DNA of 64,000 nt, from NCBI GenBank assembly GCA_026413225.1, contig CM048555.1:80793785-80857784 (forward strand). The letters run 5' to 3'. The notes under the pieces are model-generated. The model ran no database searches and had not been told where the DNA came from. It saw only the letters and a program-made list of their open reading frames with translations. This stretch comes from Otis tarda. Its lineage: Eukaryota; Chordata; Aves; Otidiformes; Otididae. Position 1 is the first letter of the stretch. The number at the start of each line of letters is the position of its first letter. Both the position numbers and the translations under genes were made by a program. This document shows, one piece after another, positions 13,166 to 51,700 of the stretch.

Positions 13166-16040
13166 CCACTGCTGGGCTTGTCCCATGAGCAGGGAACGTG
13201 TAATATTTATGGAGGGCTCCTGAGCCCCTTGAAAGCACCCTGGTAACCAGCTGCCACCAGCACTTCAGACATTAAACCATTTCTCAGACAGCTTCTCCTT
13301 CCAGGTACGGCCCCAGGATTGTCACTGTTTTTTCTTGTGCAATCAGGCAGGAGGCCAGGAGGAGCCTGAGAACTTGGATCCTTCATGGAAATGTCCCAGT
13401 ACCATATGGTACAGTCCAAACTGGAAACCACTTTTCTCTCATGGCAAATGTCTCCCCGGAGACAATGCCCAGCATTGAACTCTGGTGGTAACGGGTGGTG
13501 AGGGGGTCTCACCAGGCCTGGAGGAGAAGGAGGAGGTAGCTAGAAGGATATTACACGGCTTTCGCTGGCACTGTCGTCAGCATCTTTCGTCAGCGTTGGA
13601 TGTTCGCTTGAACCCTAATCACCCCAGCCCATGTGCAATGTCAAGAAGAAACTAAAGCTGGGGGGTAAATTGGCCAGGAAGCGATGTCAGGAGCTGCGGT
13701 GGAGTCTCCGTGGTAACCCTACCACCAGCCCACCCCAACCTTTAGTTATGTCGCGGTACCGATTTCCCCTCTCATCCCCCCACCACTACAGTTTTTGTGC
13801 TGAATAGATATACTGTCTTATAAAAATAGTCCTCTGGTATCAAAAGACAAATAAAACAAGAAAGGAATAAAAGACCCCTGTCGCCAGCAGCAGTGCAAAT
13901 CAGGAGAGCCAGCTCAGGAAGGATGGGCTTAAGGTGTCCTTGGTTTGTCACTTCTTCAAGGGGAAGGAGGGTGATTGGACTTTGATGGCTGGGACTGGCC
14001 TAGAGCGAGAAGAAAGAGAAAGGAGACAACTCATTTGAGTGCAGAAGCCAAGCACCCACCACAACCAACCCTCCACAGCTCAGGGAAGACAGACCAGCTG
14101 CTGAACCTGAGACCAGAGGAGACCTGGGACTGTCATGGTCACCCATGTCCTCTCTCGAAGATACAACCCCAAATTGTACTGCCCTGAGGTGTCTGGCATA
14201 ACTTCAAAATCCTGATAGGATGCAGAGTCCACCAATGCGTGTGGTGGCACCAAGCAGTAACCAGAGGTGAGAACTGTGAGCTCACCAGCTGCAGGAACCA
14301 TGTCCCCAAAGGGCTTACCGCTCTCAGCTTCCCAAAGACACCCAAGGTTGTTCATGCTCTGCCAACAGACGTCACCAAATCAACCAGCGTGGTATGGATC
14401 CTTCAGTCCATGATGGGAATTACAAAATCTCTCACCTCATCCATTCAGGAAAGAAAACAGTTCCCTTGGCCCTCTCGTACCATGTTGGTGGTGTCAAGTA
14501 ATGAATCCAGACCAGGACATGGGCAAGTCCTGCTCCCTGGCACCAGTCTGCCAGTCAACACTTTTTCACATGGACACCATTTCAAGAGAGGATGGCCAGG
14601 AACTGCTCCCAGTGGGCAGCAAGGACAAAATTGCACCACCTGGGGGATGTGCCAAATCTTTCTCTTTTGGGACCACAGAACAGGCTTGTTTTATCTACAA
14701 GAAGAGATGAGCCGTAGGGATTGAGTCACATGGAGGAATTTTGGGGGGTATTCAGCCTCCTTGTGATGACAACTACAAAGACATAGGAACCTGAAACGGT
14801 CCAAGAGGGTCAAAGCAGTCATTGGCAAAGCAGACTGTCTGGGGATGAAAGGCCAGCTTCAGTCCAGCACTTCTCTCCATGGCTGGATATGGCTCACAAG
14901 CCTGGCTAGCAGGAGCGGATGCAAGCACGATCCCCTGAGGCTCCCCTGACCTGTTTCCAGAGAATTTAGCAACACAGCAAGAGCTGAAAGTAGTAATGAT
15001 ATTGTAAAGAATGTGGACTGAATCTCCCAGCTCCAAACTGGAAAGCCCGTGTCCTCCATTCCCTTGGACACAGGTGTCCAAGTCCTGTTATTGTTTGGGT
15101 ACCCAGGAGGACTATGTCCTGCTCATCCAAGAGCCCCTGGAAAGGAAAATATTTCATCTCCAGTCTTTTGGGTCCCAGCTCAGTGTTAAACCAAAGGCTG
15201 TGCCTCACAAGCAGCAAAGACCACCCCGCCATGGTCCCGCACGGTGTCTGCGACTCACCTTTGAGGTGGCATCGGTCTGTAGGGAAGGAAAAAAGAAACA
15301 GAGCATCAACGTACGTCCCTTCACTCCGTTTTCACCCAGCAGCTCACCAACAGCCCTCTCCATGCTCTGGGACAGGGGGCCATATGAACCCCCAAAGAAT
15401 GGCGTCTCCCTTAATCCATGAGGACCCTACAAGACCCAAAGTCTCATTCTTGGTCACCACTGGCCAACCTTGCCCAAACGCTGTGGACTCCTGCCAGGTG
15501 GAGGAGTGGCTGCAGACCCCAGGCACCCACAGGCGCCTTGCTCAGGTGGGCAGGCTTTTCTCCTACACCATGCAAGAGGAAGCATGGGCACAGGGTTCTT
15601 TATGCACACAGCCTTCCCATCTGGACAAACACTTCTTTTGCGGCTGCTCCCCAGGTAGAAGAATTTGGGATGTCTTCTGATTTCATTCCTACCTGCTGTC
15701 CCACAGATGCCCCATACCAAAGATCCTCAATGTCCCAAAGGCCAGTTCCCCCAAAGTTGGTGGGATTTGTAGCTCCAGCAGCGTGCACAGATCCACACAC
15801 TCCAGAGCACATTTCTCCCGCTCCTCAGCACCCTGGCTTGTACACACCAACCATACCAGGGAGGAGCAGGAGAAACCCGGGTCACAGTGAAGACACCATA
15901 AGGGGCAGAACAGAGCACACCACAGTGATATTGGGAATGTCCCACCCAGACAGTGTCCCAACCCACAAGATCCCCCCGCGCACTGTGTCCACCTGAAGGA
16001 CCCCAGCAGTGGTGAGAGTTAGCTCAACTCCTCTCTCAAC
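13166..16040. other. ADAM33 downstream flank / presumed 3' UTR
   Basis: No separate gene recognised. The 3' UTR of ADAM33 must start at 16,040 and run leftward on the minus strand, but I found no clear AATAAA (TTTATT on the plus strand) in the first few kilobases, so its end is not placed. The poly(A) signal may be a variant. Confidence 0.35.
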
Positions 16041-41691
<25,651 letters not shown>

Positions 41692-42330
41692 GCCGGCTTC
41701 TCCCGGGGGCTGTCACCGCCTCTGCTCGCCGCCTCCGGCCCTCCCTCCCCCTCTTATCCTCTCGGGTCCCCTCCCCTCCGTCCGCTTTCCCATTCACTCG
41801 CCCCCCGGCCGGTCCCACTCGCCCGCGACCGGAGCTCTATTTTTTTTTTTTCCTCAAAAAAAAAAAAAAAATTTTTTTTTTTTTTCCCAGGCGCCCGGCT
41901 GGATGCTGGGCGGTGGGAGGGGGCCGGCATTGTTCGCTTTTATTTATTGCTGTGTTTCTTGGCCCGGTCGGGCTCCTTAATGAAAACCAGACCGGAGGAG
42001 AAGGCAGCTCCCAGGCTCGCTCCGCCGCCGGCAGCCGCCGACCCCTCCCCGGGCTGCGGGAGAAGAAGAGAGGGGGGGACCCGAGGGGCTGCAGGCACAA
42101 AGAAGGGGGGGGAAAAAAGGCAAATAAATCACCCCGTCCACCCCCCCAGGGCGAGACGGAGGAACAACGCTTCTGCGACCTTCAATACAGCCCACACTCA
42201 TTATTATTATTAATAGAAATATTAATATTTTTCGCTAACAGGAGGTGTAACGGCTCACCCAGCGCACAAGGCAGCGTGGGGAGGGGGCGCCCCCTGCTCC
42301 GCTTCAGCCTTTTGGGGTCCTTTTGGTCCT
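41692..42330 (-). promoter_or_regulatory. ADAM33: ADAM33 5' flank / presumed promoter
   Basis: CpG-rich sequence immediately upstream of the start codon, as expected for a vertebrate promoter. On the minus strand an AATAAATAAAAG stretch (about 41,938-41,950) could act as a weak TATA-like element about 250 bases before the ATG. A poly(A)/poly(T) inverted homopolymer sits between that and the ATG. No transcription start can be fixed from sequence. Confidence 0.4.
41840..41885. repeat. Inverted homopolymer (T/A/T runs)
   Basis: On the plus strand a T-run, then CCTC, an A-run of about 15, then a T-run of about 14. The A and T blocks are perfectly complementary and adjoining, so the strand could fold on itself. 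It lies about 150-195 bases upstream of the ADAM33 start codon. Confidence 0.85.
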
Positions 42331-42371
42331 CCTAAACCCAGAGCAAGGATTCATCAGCCGTTATTAAAGTT

Positions 42372-42478
42372 ATTAAAGGTTTGGGTCATCCAGTCCCACC
42401 CCCTTGCAAGGAGCAGGGACATCTCCAACCGGATCAGGTTGCTCAGAGCCCCGGCCAACCCGGCCTGGAATGTTTCCA
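42372..42478 (-). mobile_element. CR1 LINE short fragment
   Basis: The plus strand has GGTTTGGGTCATCCAGTCCC, then CTTGCAAGGAGCAGGGACAT and on to CCTGGAATGTTTCC. Both the tail and the upstream part are missing. About 105 bases. Confidence 0.85.
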
Positions 42479-42835
42479 ATCCTAGTAAAAATATTGATTA
42501 ACGCTGGTAATTAAAGTTTTGCGAATGATTTTACTCTAAAAAACAGGGAGGGCCGCAAGACAGCCTTACCCAAAGTGCTCGAGGGACCTCTGGACACCTC
42601 TGCCCAAGGCGATGTTTGAGGAAAGGAAGGGACAGGGGACTTTTCTGGGGTTTCCCACCAGAAACGGCAAATTTGAGTCGCACAGTCCCAGCAGCAGCAT
42701 GGTCGGAGTCCTCCTGGCACTCAAACGTGTGTTGAGGTCCTGTTAACAGGGCCCTGGGATGCAACCAGCAGATGCAAACATCTGGAGTCTTACCCAGCTT
42801 GGTGGCACCTTCAAGGCCCCATTAGCCTCAGATGT

Positions 42836-42935
42836 AGAATCACAGCACGGTTTGGGGTGGAAGGGACCTTTAAAGCCCACCCAGTCCAACGCCCAGGGAC
42901 ATCTCCAACCAGATCAGGTTGCTCAGAGCAATTTT
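42836..42935 (-). mobile_element. CR1 LINE short fragment
   Basis: The plus strand begins AGAATCACAGCACGGTTTGG, continues GGAAGGGACCTTTAAAGCCC, has an internal deletion of the CCCCCTGCAAGGAGCA part, and ends at GGTTGCTCAGAGCA. About 100 bases. Confidence 0.85.
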
Positions 42936-43443
42936 TGGTTGCTAGAGCATTTTTCGGGTGGGTTAACATCATTTAGTGACACCCCACTCTCACCACAAGC
43001 TCTCCCAAGCATCTTCTGCCCTTTCTGGGCCAAGCTCTGTAGAGCACCAGGAAGGCCTGGCTGAAGCTTGAAGATGGTCTCCTGCTAAAGCTCATCTCGC
43101 AAGGGGCTGTGCAGGTCCCACCGCTTCCACGAGAGGAGAAACACTGTGGAGCAATGAAGTCACTCCAAAGAATAAACCTGTGGAAGCGTGGTGAGAAACA
43201 GACGGGACTGTTCCCTTCTCGGATCCAGTCTTCCCCCAGCAGCCCGTCACCACAGCACAGCCTCACCGTTACCACGCATTACGCGACATTTTTTCCTCAT
43301 TCCTCTACTTTCTCAACAAGTGCAAACTACTCCAAGTAGCGCAGTCTCAGGGGTGGGTGAAAGCAGAAGGCGCTCTCCGCTTCCCACCAGCGCAGGAAAC
43401 CTGAGAGTAGCGCTTGGTCGCGGAGAAGTACGTGGCCCTACAC

Positions 43444-43493
43444 GGGGCGGGGGACCGCAACGGCTGGTGGTTATCCGGAGCAGCTTATAAAAG
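43444..43493 (+). promoter_or_regulatory. Candidate TATA promoter, plus strand
   Basis: A GC box (GGGGCGGGG at 43,444) is followed 42 bases later by TATAAAAG (43,486-43,493), ordinary core-promoter spacing for a plus-strand start near 43,520. A good splice donor (ACCG/GTGAGT, 44,084) lies downstream. No coding exon was found, so this could be a non-coding transcript or chance. Confidence 0.2.
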
Positions 43494-46400
43494 GCCTTTT
43501 TGTGCACAGCAACAGGCGCTCTTCCCCGCCGCGTACAGCCTCCATCACTTGATAGCTCTGCTGACAAAAGCCTACAGAAGCCGCGGCACCCGACCACGGC
43601 CTGCAGCTGGGTCACGCAGCCCGGCAGCTGAGCCCGAGGCCGGGGCTTTCTGCGTCCCGGCGTAAGCCAAGAGCAGCACGTGTGAAGCAGGGGCGGGGGA
43701 TAACTCACAACCGTGGAATTAAGGACAAGGGGGAGCCCTTTGGTATCCGTTTTCAGCGTGTTCCTGTCCTCCCGGGCATTCGTAGTCGTGAAGGAGGGAA
43801 CCAGCCCATCGAGTAACACAAGCGCAGGAGGTGTGCTCAGGAAGATCCCTGACACCCACGCTTTGGGTTTTCAGCCTGTTATGGGTCCTTCTGCAAAGGA
43901 CAAGGACAGCTGTAACGTAGGAAAACAGCTCTGAAAAAAAGAGACCTCCAAAAAAAGGTCTCCTTAAACCCAATTTCACATCAAAACGACTTCTCAATCT
44001 GCTCACAGTACCACAGGAACTCCTCATGCATGTTCAGGAGGCCACGAAACGTAGCTGACATGCAACACCCTCCAGATCCAACCGGTGAGTCGCAGAGTCC
44101 AAGAGACTTACTCTTCTCCAGGGGAAGGCCGGGGCTGGCTACTCAGGAGATGACTCAACGAGACCCGGCAAGCCCCGTACGGCAGAGTGATTCATGGGAC
44201 GTACCGAATCGAACTTGGGTAGAGGAGCCAACACAACTCTGGGAAAACAAGCTGGAGGCCTCTCCTTTCTTTGGTATCATGAAGACAACCTTGAAGGCGC
44301 TTCTGATAAACCTAGAAAGCGAGAGGGCTGCAGGACACGAGCACGTGAACAGAGTTCGAGTTAGTCTGCATTGAAAACAACCCTCCTCCCCTATCAAGAC
44401 CTCTCACAACTGTCCTCACCACCGTGGAATTTGAGTGCCTTCCAGAAGCGTATTCATCAACGCAGCTTTCGGTTGTCATGCGGAGGTCATTCACCCTCCC
44501 GCAGGGTCTAATTTGGCTGGGAGAATTCAGTTTATCTGCTGATGTAGGGGAAAAAATATCAATAAAAGTTTGACTTTCAAACCTCGCTTGTGTGAAGGAA
44601 TGGCGGCGTTTCCATTTACAGCGCTTCAGCCGAATTCCTTCCCCGAGCCGGCGACGAGCATGTCCGATGACTTCATGTGAGACTTTTAAGCTTTACAGAA
44701 GTACAGCAGCCCAGCTGGCCAGCTAACTAATAAATGCAGCAGAAAGGAAGTAATATATTAAGATCTCATTTACTAGATTAAAGTTTGATCTGGGCTAACG
44801 AACAGCCAGGAAGTAATTTCTTCATTAGGGCATCGTTTGGGGAAAAGTGAATTATAAACCAGGATGCTCTCATGGATAAGCAGAAGCACAGGGCAAATCT
44901 TCTTCAATCTCCTCCTCTTCAAAGTCATTCAGTTGTGTTCTCCTACAGGCACAACCATCAACAAATTCACCACCACCAAAGGCAGACAGCAGAAGACCTT
45001 CAGGGAAGCATGTCCTCCAGGAGACAACCACTCTGGAGCAGGCCATACCGAGGCAGAAGTACAGTGGGGAACTTCCTTTTCCAAGGAAGTCACACATTTC
45101 AACTTTTCTTTTCCATCATCCTCACAACTGGTTTCCATGGCGATCTTGCCAGTTGCCAGCGATGACAGAAGAACGCATCCCAAACAACATCTGCTCAAGA
45201 TCCTGATGCGTTCTCCCGTCACTGCCTGACACGGGAGACCTCTAAGTTCAGGCTGGTTCTCCACAGAAAGGACTCCAAAAGCATCCACCAAGAACCAAAG
45301 GACTTACAGAATTATGAAAGGTCCATCGGGATGGAACGTAAAGGGTGGAAGTGATCATGAAAGAGGAAATGCCGAGTTTCTAACGGGCAAACAAGCCTCT
45401 TACTTTAAAATAAGGAAGTTTTCAAAGCATAACATAGCTTTTTTACATCCCTTTTCTCTGCTGTTTCCTTGCCTTGTCCACCTCACGCTTCCCGTTTCAA
45501 GTTCAGCTTGTAGACAAACATCTGCAGGCAACCCAAAGCCGAAGCCCGGTCATTGCATTTATGTGACAACGAACAAGGTACAAACGAACAATGATCAAAG
45601 CTGCTCTCACTTTTTAGAGACAACTCAACAGACAACCACGCTGCCCTTCCCCAGTTTTGGAGACAGCACCCACGACAGCTGGCCTTTTGCTGAGACTCAA
45701 ATGTGCATTCGGCATCTACACCACAATCATCGTGCAGGGCGGGCATGGCAAACGCTGACCGAAGAACGTTTCTGACAAAAACTAAAGCCTGCTCCTGTAG
45801 GGTTAAAAAAAAACCAGTTCTGCCATGTTTAAGCTTCCAAAGATTTGCAGAACTTGCCCTAAAAGTCTTTGTGTAGCAGTGGATTAAGAGGAGATGACAC
45901 CATGCTGGAATCAACACAAGGCACAGAATTTCCTGAGATGCTGGAAAGAAGTTTTGCGTGTTGGAACCAATGACTCCAAACGTCAAGAGCCTCCTTCCTC
46001 AGAACTATAAACACTGGATGCTTTGCACCCAGCACGAGCTTTATCTGACCGGCTGACAACGAGGAATGGTAGTGGAAGGGGTGTGAGTCAGCTTCGCCAG
46101 CATCCCTCGTGAAGAAATGGAGAGCAGGATGGATGATAATGCTGCCGGAGCACAGGGCTGAGGAGAAGACCTGCCTCCTTTAAACGTGGCCACGCGGGAC
46201 CTAATTTTCAGAGGTTCTGAGAAGTTGCAGCTCCTCTTGACCTCATCTGGAACTGCAGGTCCTCACTTCTCTGCGGAGAAAAGTCCAACAATCTCATATT
46301 GTTCTACAAAACTTTCTTTTCCTCCCCCCATGTGCAAAGAGAATGTTTGCTTTACAGTATTTCAGAAAGCAGGGTGGAAACTTTGTGTGACTCCAGACCA

Positions 46401-48489
46401 GCGTAAAATATCCAAACACCGTCTTCAGATCACACGTTCTGATATATTACAGCGTGCCCAAACAGAAAATCTTTACCAGAAGTAAACACTTCCCCCTCAG
46501 CAGAGGAAAAACACTACAATATTACCACCAAATAAGGAATTACTGCTACTTGTCACTAAATCTCTCAAGCTGCAAGTCTGACAGCTCAGAGTGACCGCGA
46601 CTGTCAGATTACCTTGGTAGCTGGTGAATATTTTTAAGTAAGGTAAACATAAAAAAAAAAAATAATAAAGTTGCAGCAGCTCTTCCTTTGTTTTGAAAGG
46701 TTCTACAACGGGTAGAATGAGGATGGGATGAGGATGGGTGCTTAAACAAGTTGAAGCGGACTGCCACTACCTTTCTTTGATTCGAAACACGCTTGATCAT
46801 TGGCCTCTGTGCTTCTGTTAGGGAGCAACACACGCACACCACGGGTATTTGGATAAAAACAACCCTGGGCTGCGTTATCTGACTGTAAGAAGACTCCCAA
46901 GCGTCCCCTGAAGCATCAGCAGGGCCCTTAAGCTCAGCTGAAAGCTTAAAAGCGTATTTAAGCAGCTCGCCGGCTTTAAATGAGCACTCGACGAGGCAAG
47001 ATCTTGTCATGACTCCAACACAACCCGATTTCTCGTGGCAAGGAAAGTCTGTTCCCATGTATATTGGAGAATCTCAGTAACAGCAAGTTTTAGCACCTTC
47101 TGCTTCAGCAACGTAGGAAGCTGCTTTCCAGCCCTAGAAGAGCGCTTGGAAAAGCAAAGCAGCAGCTTGCATCTAAACCGATCCCAAGGCCAAGACAGCG
47201 GAAGGAGCAAATAGGTAGAAAAAGATTTAGAAAAGCGGAAAGGTCTGAGATAAGCCATTCCCTGAGCTGATTTATCACAACCATGCGATGCTGGATTCTT
47301 TTTTTTAACCTGCACTTTTAAATGCAGATTTCCAGCACATTAGCTCGTGGTTTCATGGTGGTTGGGTACATCTAGATAAATTATAAATCTTACATCCGGA
47401 GATAGTCTCACACTTCATTTCCTCCTGGCTGCGGGGCAGGATACAAGCTGCTTTGCTAGCATGTGGTACCAGCAGCACAGGACGCTGTTTGAAAAACACT
47501 ATGTCAGTTCTTTGTCTAGTGTAATTGAGTGCAGTTTACCGACCTTCGAGGGAATCACATCGTTTCCCATCATTGGAAGATTTGACTCATTACATCCCAG
47601 CGCGAACTCCAGAGGTAACTGGCAGAGCTTCCACCACTGGATGGCTTCGCCCAGGGGTGAAACCAGAAGTTCTGTGAAATTCTTAGTGAACAGAAAAGGT
47701 CAAAATATCGGAGTTGTGCCTCACCCTCCACAGAACTGAGCGTACGGTTACAGCTGTTCCTTGAACTAAACCGTTAGTAACATCTCAAACACCGAAAATA
47801 GGAAACCACTGCTCACGCCCACTTATGTTTTCCTCAGATGTCTTTGCTGTTCGTACGTTACGCGAACTCTACCGTGACACGCCCATCAAACTCAGACTTC
47901 AGGTTTCTGCCACCGAGAAGCAGAATCTTTACATTTCATCTTTTACCACTCTGTTGCTAGTTCAGCGTACAACCGAGCATCCTGGCAGAATGCAAGCAGC
48001 TAATGCAGCGGAGGGGACTCTCCTAGGCAAGGCTTAAAAATTCCCAGCATCGTTACAAATTTATCCGATTAGAAAGATAGCAAACCAAGCGAAAGAACAG
48101 GGAAGTTACGAGTCCTACACTCTTTCAGGCCCTAAAAACGTCCATTTTAAACAGCCACTAGTTACCTTGTAATTTCTTAAGTTCTGCGTTGGGTAGAGCA
48201 AGAGGTGATTACGGCGCCGTTGCTTTAGATGTTGTCCGTCCAGACAGCAAAGACACATTTCATGGTTGCTGCAAGGGTTACTAGAAACTGATGTGATGTT
48301 ATTTATTTCTTTTCTGCAGTACAAAACATTGCAAGTAAGTTTTCTACATTGAGATAGAAAATTAAAAAAAAAAAAATCATTGTTAAAAACAATTTAAAAT
48401 AAATATCTAAAACTGCTATTCCAATCAGGTAGTTATAAATACATCATGAACCAAGTGCTTCCAAACTATGTTACTCTGGAAGTGTAGAA

Positions 48490-48712
48490 CACCACTAGAA
48501 AACCAGTCATTTATTTAAAAACCTGTCATTTGTATCAAATCATTGATTCTGAAATACAGCGAAGTCGTATTAGTACAAAAGTGACACAATTGAATACCAC
48601 AAAAAGTACACTGCACAGGTATTTACGGCATTATTATTTTTTTTCACATCACAATCTCCTCTACGCTGCAGGTTTACGAAGCGGCATCCACCCTCATCTG
48701 AGCAGATCTTTA
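48490..48712 (-). other. ALMS1: ALMS1 3' UTR (proposed)
   Basis: About 220 bases after the stop codon, with AATAAA on the minus strand at 48,510-48,515. A second AATAAA at 48,302-48,307 would extend it by about 200 bases. Confidence 0.5.
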
Positions 48713-48757
48713 TCAGTCCCAAGGCACCTTCCTCCCCAAGACACGACTGGTGATTTT
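48713..48757 (-). CDS. ALMS1: ALMS1 last coding exon
   Basis: Only 45 nt of coding sequence: [14 protein letters not shown] then TGA (48,713-48,715). Acceptor CTTTCAG. It follows the penultimate exon in phase and reproduces the invariant ALMS1 C-terminus. Confidence 0.95.
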   Translation of the reverse strand, partial: KITSRVLGRKVPWD

Positions 48758-51700
48758 CTGAAAGACAAAAACAAAGCCAGAGAGATGAGTTGCCTTGAAA
48801 AACACTCAGCATGAATCATAGAATCACAGGATGGTTTGGGTTGGAAGGGACCTTCAAAGCCCACCCAGTCCAACCCCCCTGCAAGGAGCAGGGACATCTC
48901 CAACCACATCAGGTTGCTCAGAGCCCCGGCCAACCTGGCCTGGAATGTTTCCAGGGATGGGGCATCCACCGCCTCTCTGGGCAACCTGGGACACTGCTCC
49001 ACCACCCTCAGTATAAAAAATTCTTTCCTAATATCTAATCTGAATCTGCCTCCCTCTATTTTAAAACCACGACCCCTCGTCCTGTCACAGCAGGCCCTGC
49101 TGAAGAGTCTCTCCCCACCTTTCCTGCAGCCCCCTTTGGGCACTGGGAGCCGCTCTCAGGTCTCCCCGGAGCCTCCTCTTCCCCAGGCTGAACAGCCCCA
49201 GCTCTCTCAGCCTGAAGATAAGAAGTTTTCTGAACAGAATTATCAAGGGGTAATACAACACTGAAAGTGTCAGTTTACGCCTTTGAGGACTGCTAAAGCA
49301 GCCTAGTTGCTTCTCACTCATGGGTATGAAAAAAAAAGCGGATATCCCTGTGCTGGCTGCTGTGGAAATGGTCAGAAACAAGGCAAAGAGTCGGAATTTT
49401 CTTGATATTAGCTGGCAGACTGTTTCCCCAAGCAACCACGATGCGTGTCTCTCCCTTCAGCTTCTGGGAGTCATGCACTCCCCGGTTCGTGGCACATTTA
49501 TGAAAGGACACAGGAAAACTAGAAGAGTTACAGAGGAGAGTAATGAGTAGGGTGGAAGATACAGAAAGTGTTTTCTGCAGTAAACAACCGAACAAATTAG
49601 GACTCTTCACTGCACTGGGAAGGATGGGCCATGACTGAAGGGGAAGGCATGAAAGTCCGTAAAATCCTAAGCAGCCTGAAGCAGGTGGGAAGGTAATGTT
49701 ATTTGCAGACTCTTCCAAAAATAATCTGGGGAGGGATTGTACAAAATAACTGGTAATAGATTTTAAAGAAACAAAACAAAAAGGCACAAAATGCTTTGTG
49801 TGAAAAGTCCCAATGTTGTGCAGTTAAACAGTGGAACTCTGCCCCGCGGTGCTGCGAACACTGGACGTTCACACTTCACAAAGCAAGTGGACGAAGTAAT
49901 GAAAGAAAAAAAAAAATTGAAGATGGGGAGATGGATTCAAAGCCCCTTGGACAGAAATCACACCAGGCTGTCAGAGCATCTTCGATAAGCACTGCTAATG
50001 CTGGCTCCGTTACGCATCCCTCCCCGGGCACCTGCAAGCCTGACCCGTTCTTACGACCACGGGCAATCCGGATAACGAAACACCACATCATTCTGCTGGC
50101 TCAGCCGGCGGATCGAAGCATGGAATACGTATTACATGGCTTTACAGAAGTGTACGATAAAGTAAAAGCTTTGGGTAACTCATCTATCGCTAACGGCAGC
50201 GGGAATGATACAGCCATTACCTGATGGGACCTTTTTGCATCACACGGATGAAGGCAAGGCGCAGCGCAGCTCTTTATACACGCAGAGGATGCAGCACACA
50301 CACACACACACACTATATATAGCGTAGGGACCAACACAGAACACGCTCTGCTTACACACACATATATAAAAAGCAGCAAAGCCGCTGACGTGAATCTCAG
50401 CATGATGTCTATCCCAAATACTTCATCAGGGCTCACAAGGGCTCAAAACGCCTCACGTCACAAAACCTCTGCTCAGTCCTCCCAGCTCACAGGCCCTTTC
50501 GCAATCTAATAAGCGAACCCAGTTAGCAATTAGATGCTATCTCCTCTCTGCTCCACTTCCTGGAGGTGACTACACAACAAAAACCCCTGACATGTTAAAG
50601 ACGTCCCTGCTCCTTGCAGGGGGGTTGGAGTAGGTGGCCTTCAAAGGTCCCTTCCAACCCAAACCGTTCTACGGCTCTACGACGCTGACAGAGGGGAAAA
50701 TGTAGCCAAGGTGATGAAAAAAAAATATTAAAAAACCCTAAAATTACTGTAAAGCAGCAAAGTGCAATTCAGTTTCATGCCTCTAGAAGCACGTGCTTTT
50801 TCCTTTGGGGTAGTGACACCTTGTGGCCCCTGTTCTGCATAGGCTCTAAAGGACATGTCCCACCCACAAAGAAAATGGTGTTTAGTGTCCCTGAATGCTA
50901 ATGTCTTTTCTTTTTTAAGGGGTAGAGGGAAATACATAAATTAATAACTTTGCTATCCCCTTTACAGAGGTTTCTCTCATGCTCTCTATTTACAGAAATT
51001 ACAAACTCACCATGTCTAATGGAAAAGTCTCCGTAATGGAACAAATTTATATCTGAAACTCATAAAATTCATTTTCACGTCACTGGGGTTGAAAGAGTTC
51101 TGATTTACGCTCCCATCAGATCAGAAATCTGTCTGGCCTATACAGTTTTCAAAATTAAAGGGCGTGCACCATTCCCTTATCTGACTAGTTAAATTTTTCG
51201 CTCTGTTTGAAATTCAAAGTACAAAAGCAAACATACTGGGACAGAACACCAGCCCAGACCCATGTGCATCCTGTGATAAAACCAACTTTGCTATCTTAAT
51301 AAAGTTAAGCATTTAACAATTGGAAAAATTAAGAATGCCTGCGCAACCCGCAGTCTCCTTCTAGCACAGGAATTTTGATACCTTTCCAGTTCTATATTCC
51401 GTATATATTCACTAATTTGGGGCCTTGTTTCGAGCCAAATAAACTTGGTTTCATCTCATCCCTCAGCATGGACGCTAAGAGCACCATCCTTGGTTCCCTA
51501 CAGCTAATGACGAGGGACGCGCTGCCTCCAGAAAGCAGCCTGGCCCACGCAGGAGCTGCTGTAGCTCACACTGGACATTTTGTTTGTCAGTGTCCCCCTC
51601 ACAATGCGTTTCTAAGAAGCTGGTGTTTATTTTTCTTCAAAAGCGTCGGCCCGTAAGTTACATCACAATGCAGTTATACCTAAGAGATCGTTAAATTCTG

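Larger units (their letters stand above)
42331..48489. other. ALMS1-ADAM33 intergenic region
   Basis: No protein-coding gene recognised. It holds two truncated CR1 copies, a possible plus-strand promoter near 43,486, and AT-rich unique sequence from about 44,500. Plus-strand AATAAA hexamers occur near 43,173, 44,559, 44,708 and 46,664, and there are open frames up to 167 codons without domains. A non-coding transcript is possible but unproven. Confidence 0.4.

Noticed and set aside
45483-45986. 167-codon minus-strand open frame between the genes
   Set aside because: No domain, no homology that I recognise, composition like the flanks.
49796-50224. 142-codon plus-strand open frame in an ALMS1 intron
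   Set aside because: No domain; low-complexity Lys-rich start from an A-run; antisense to the gene.
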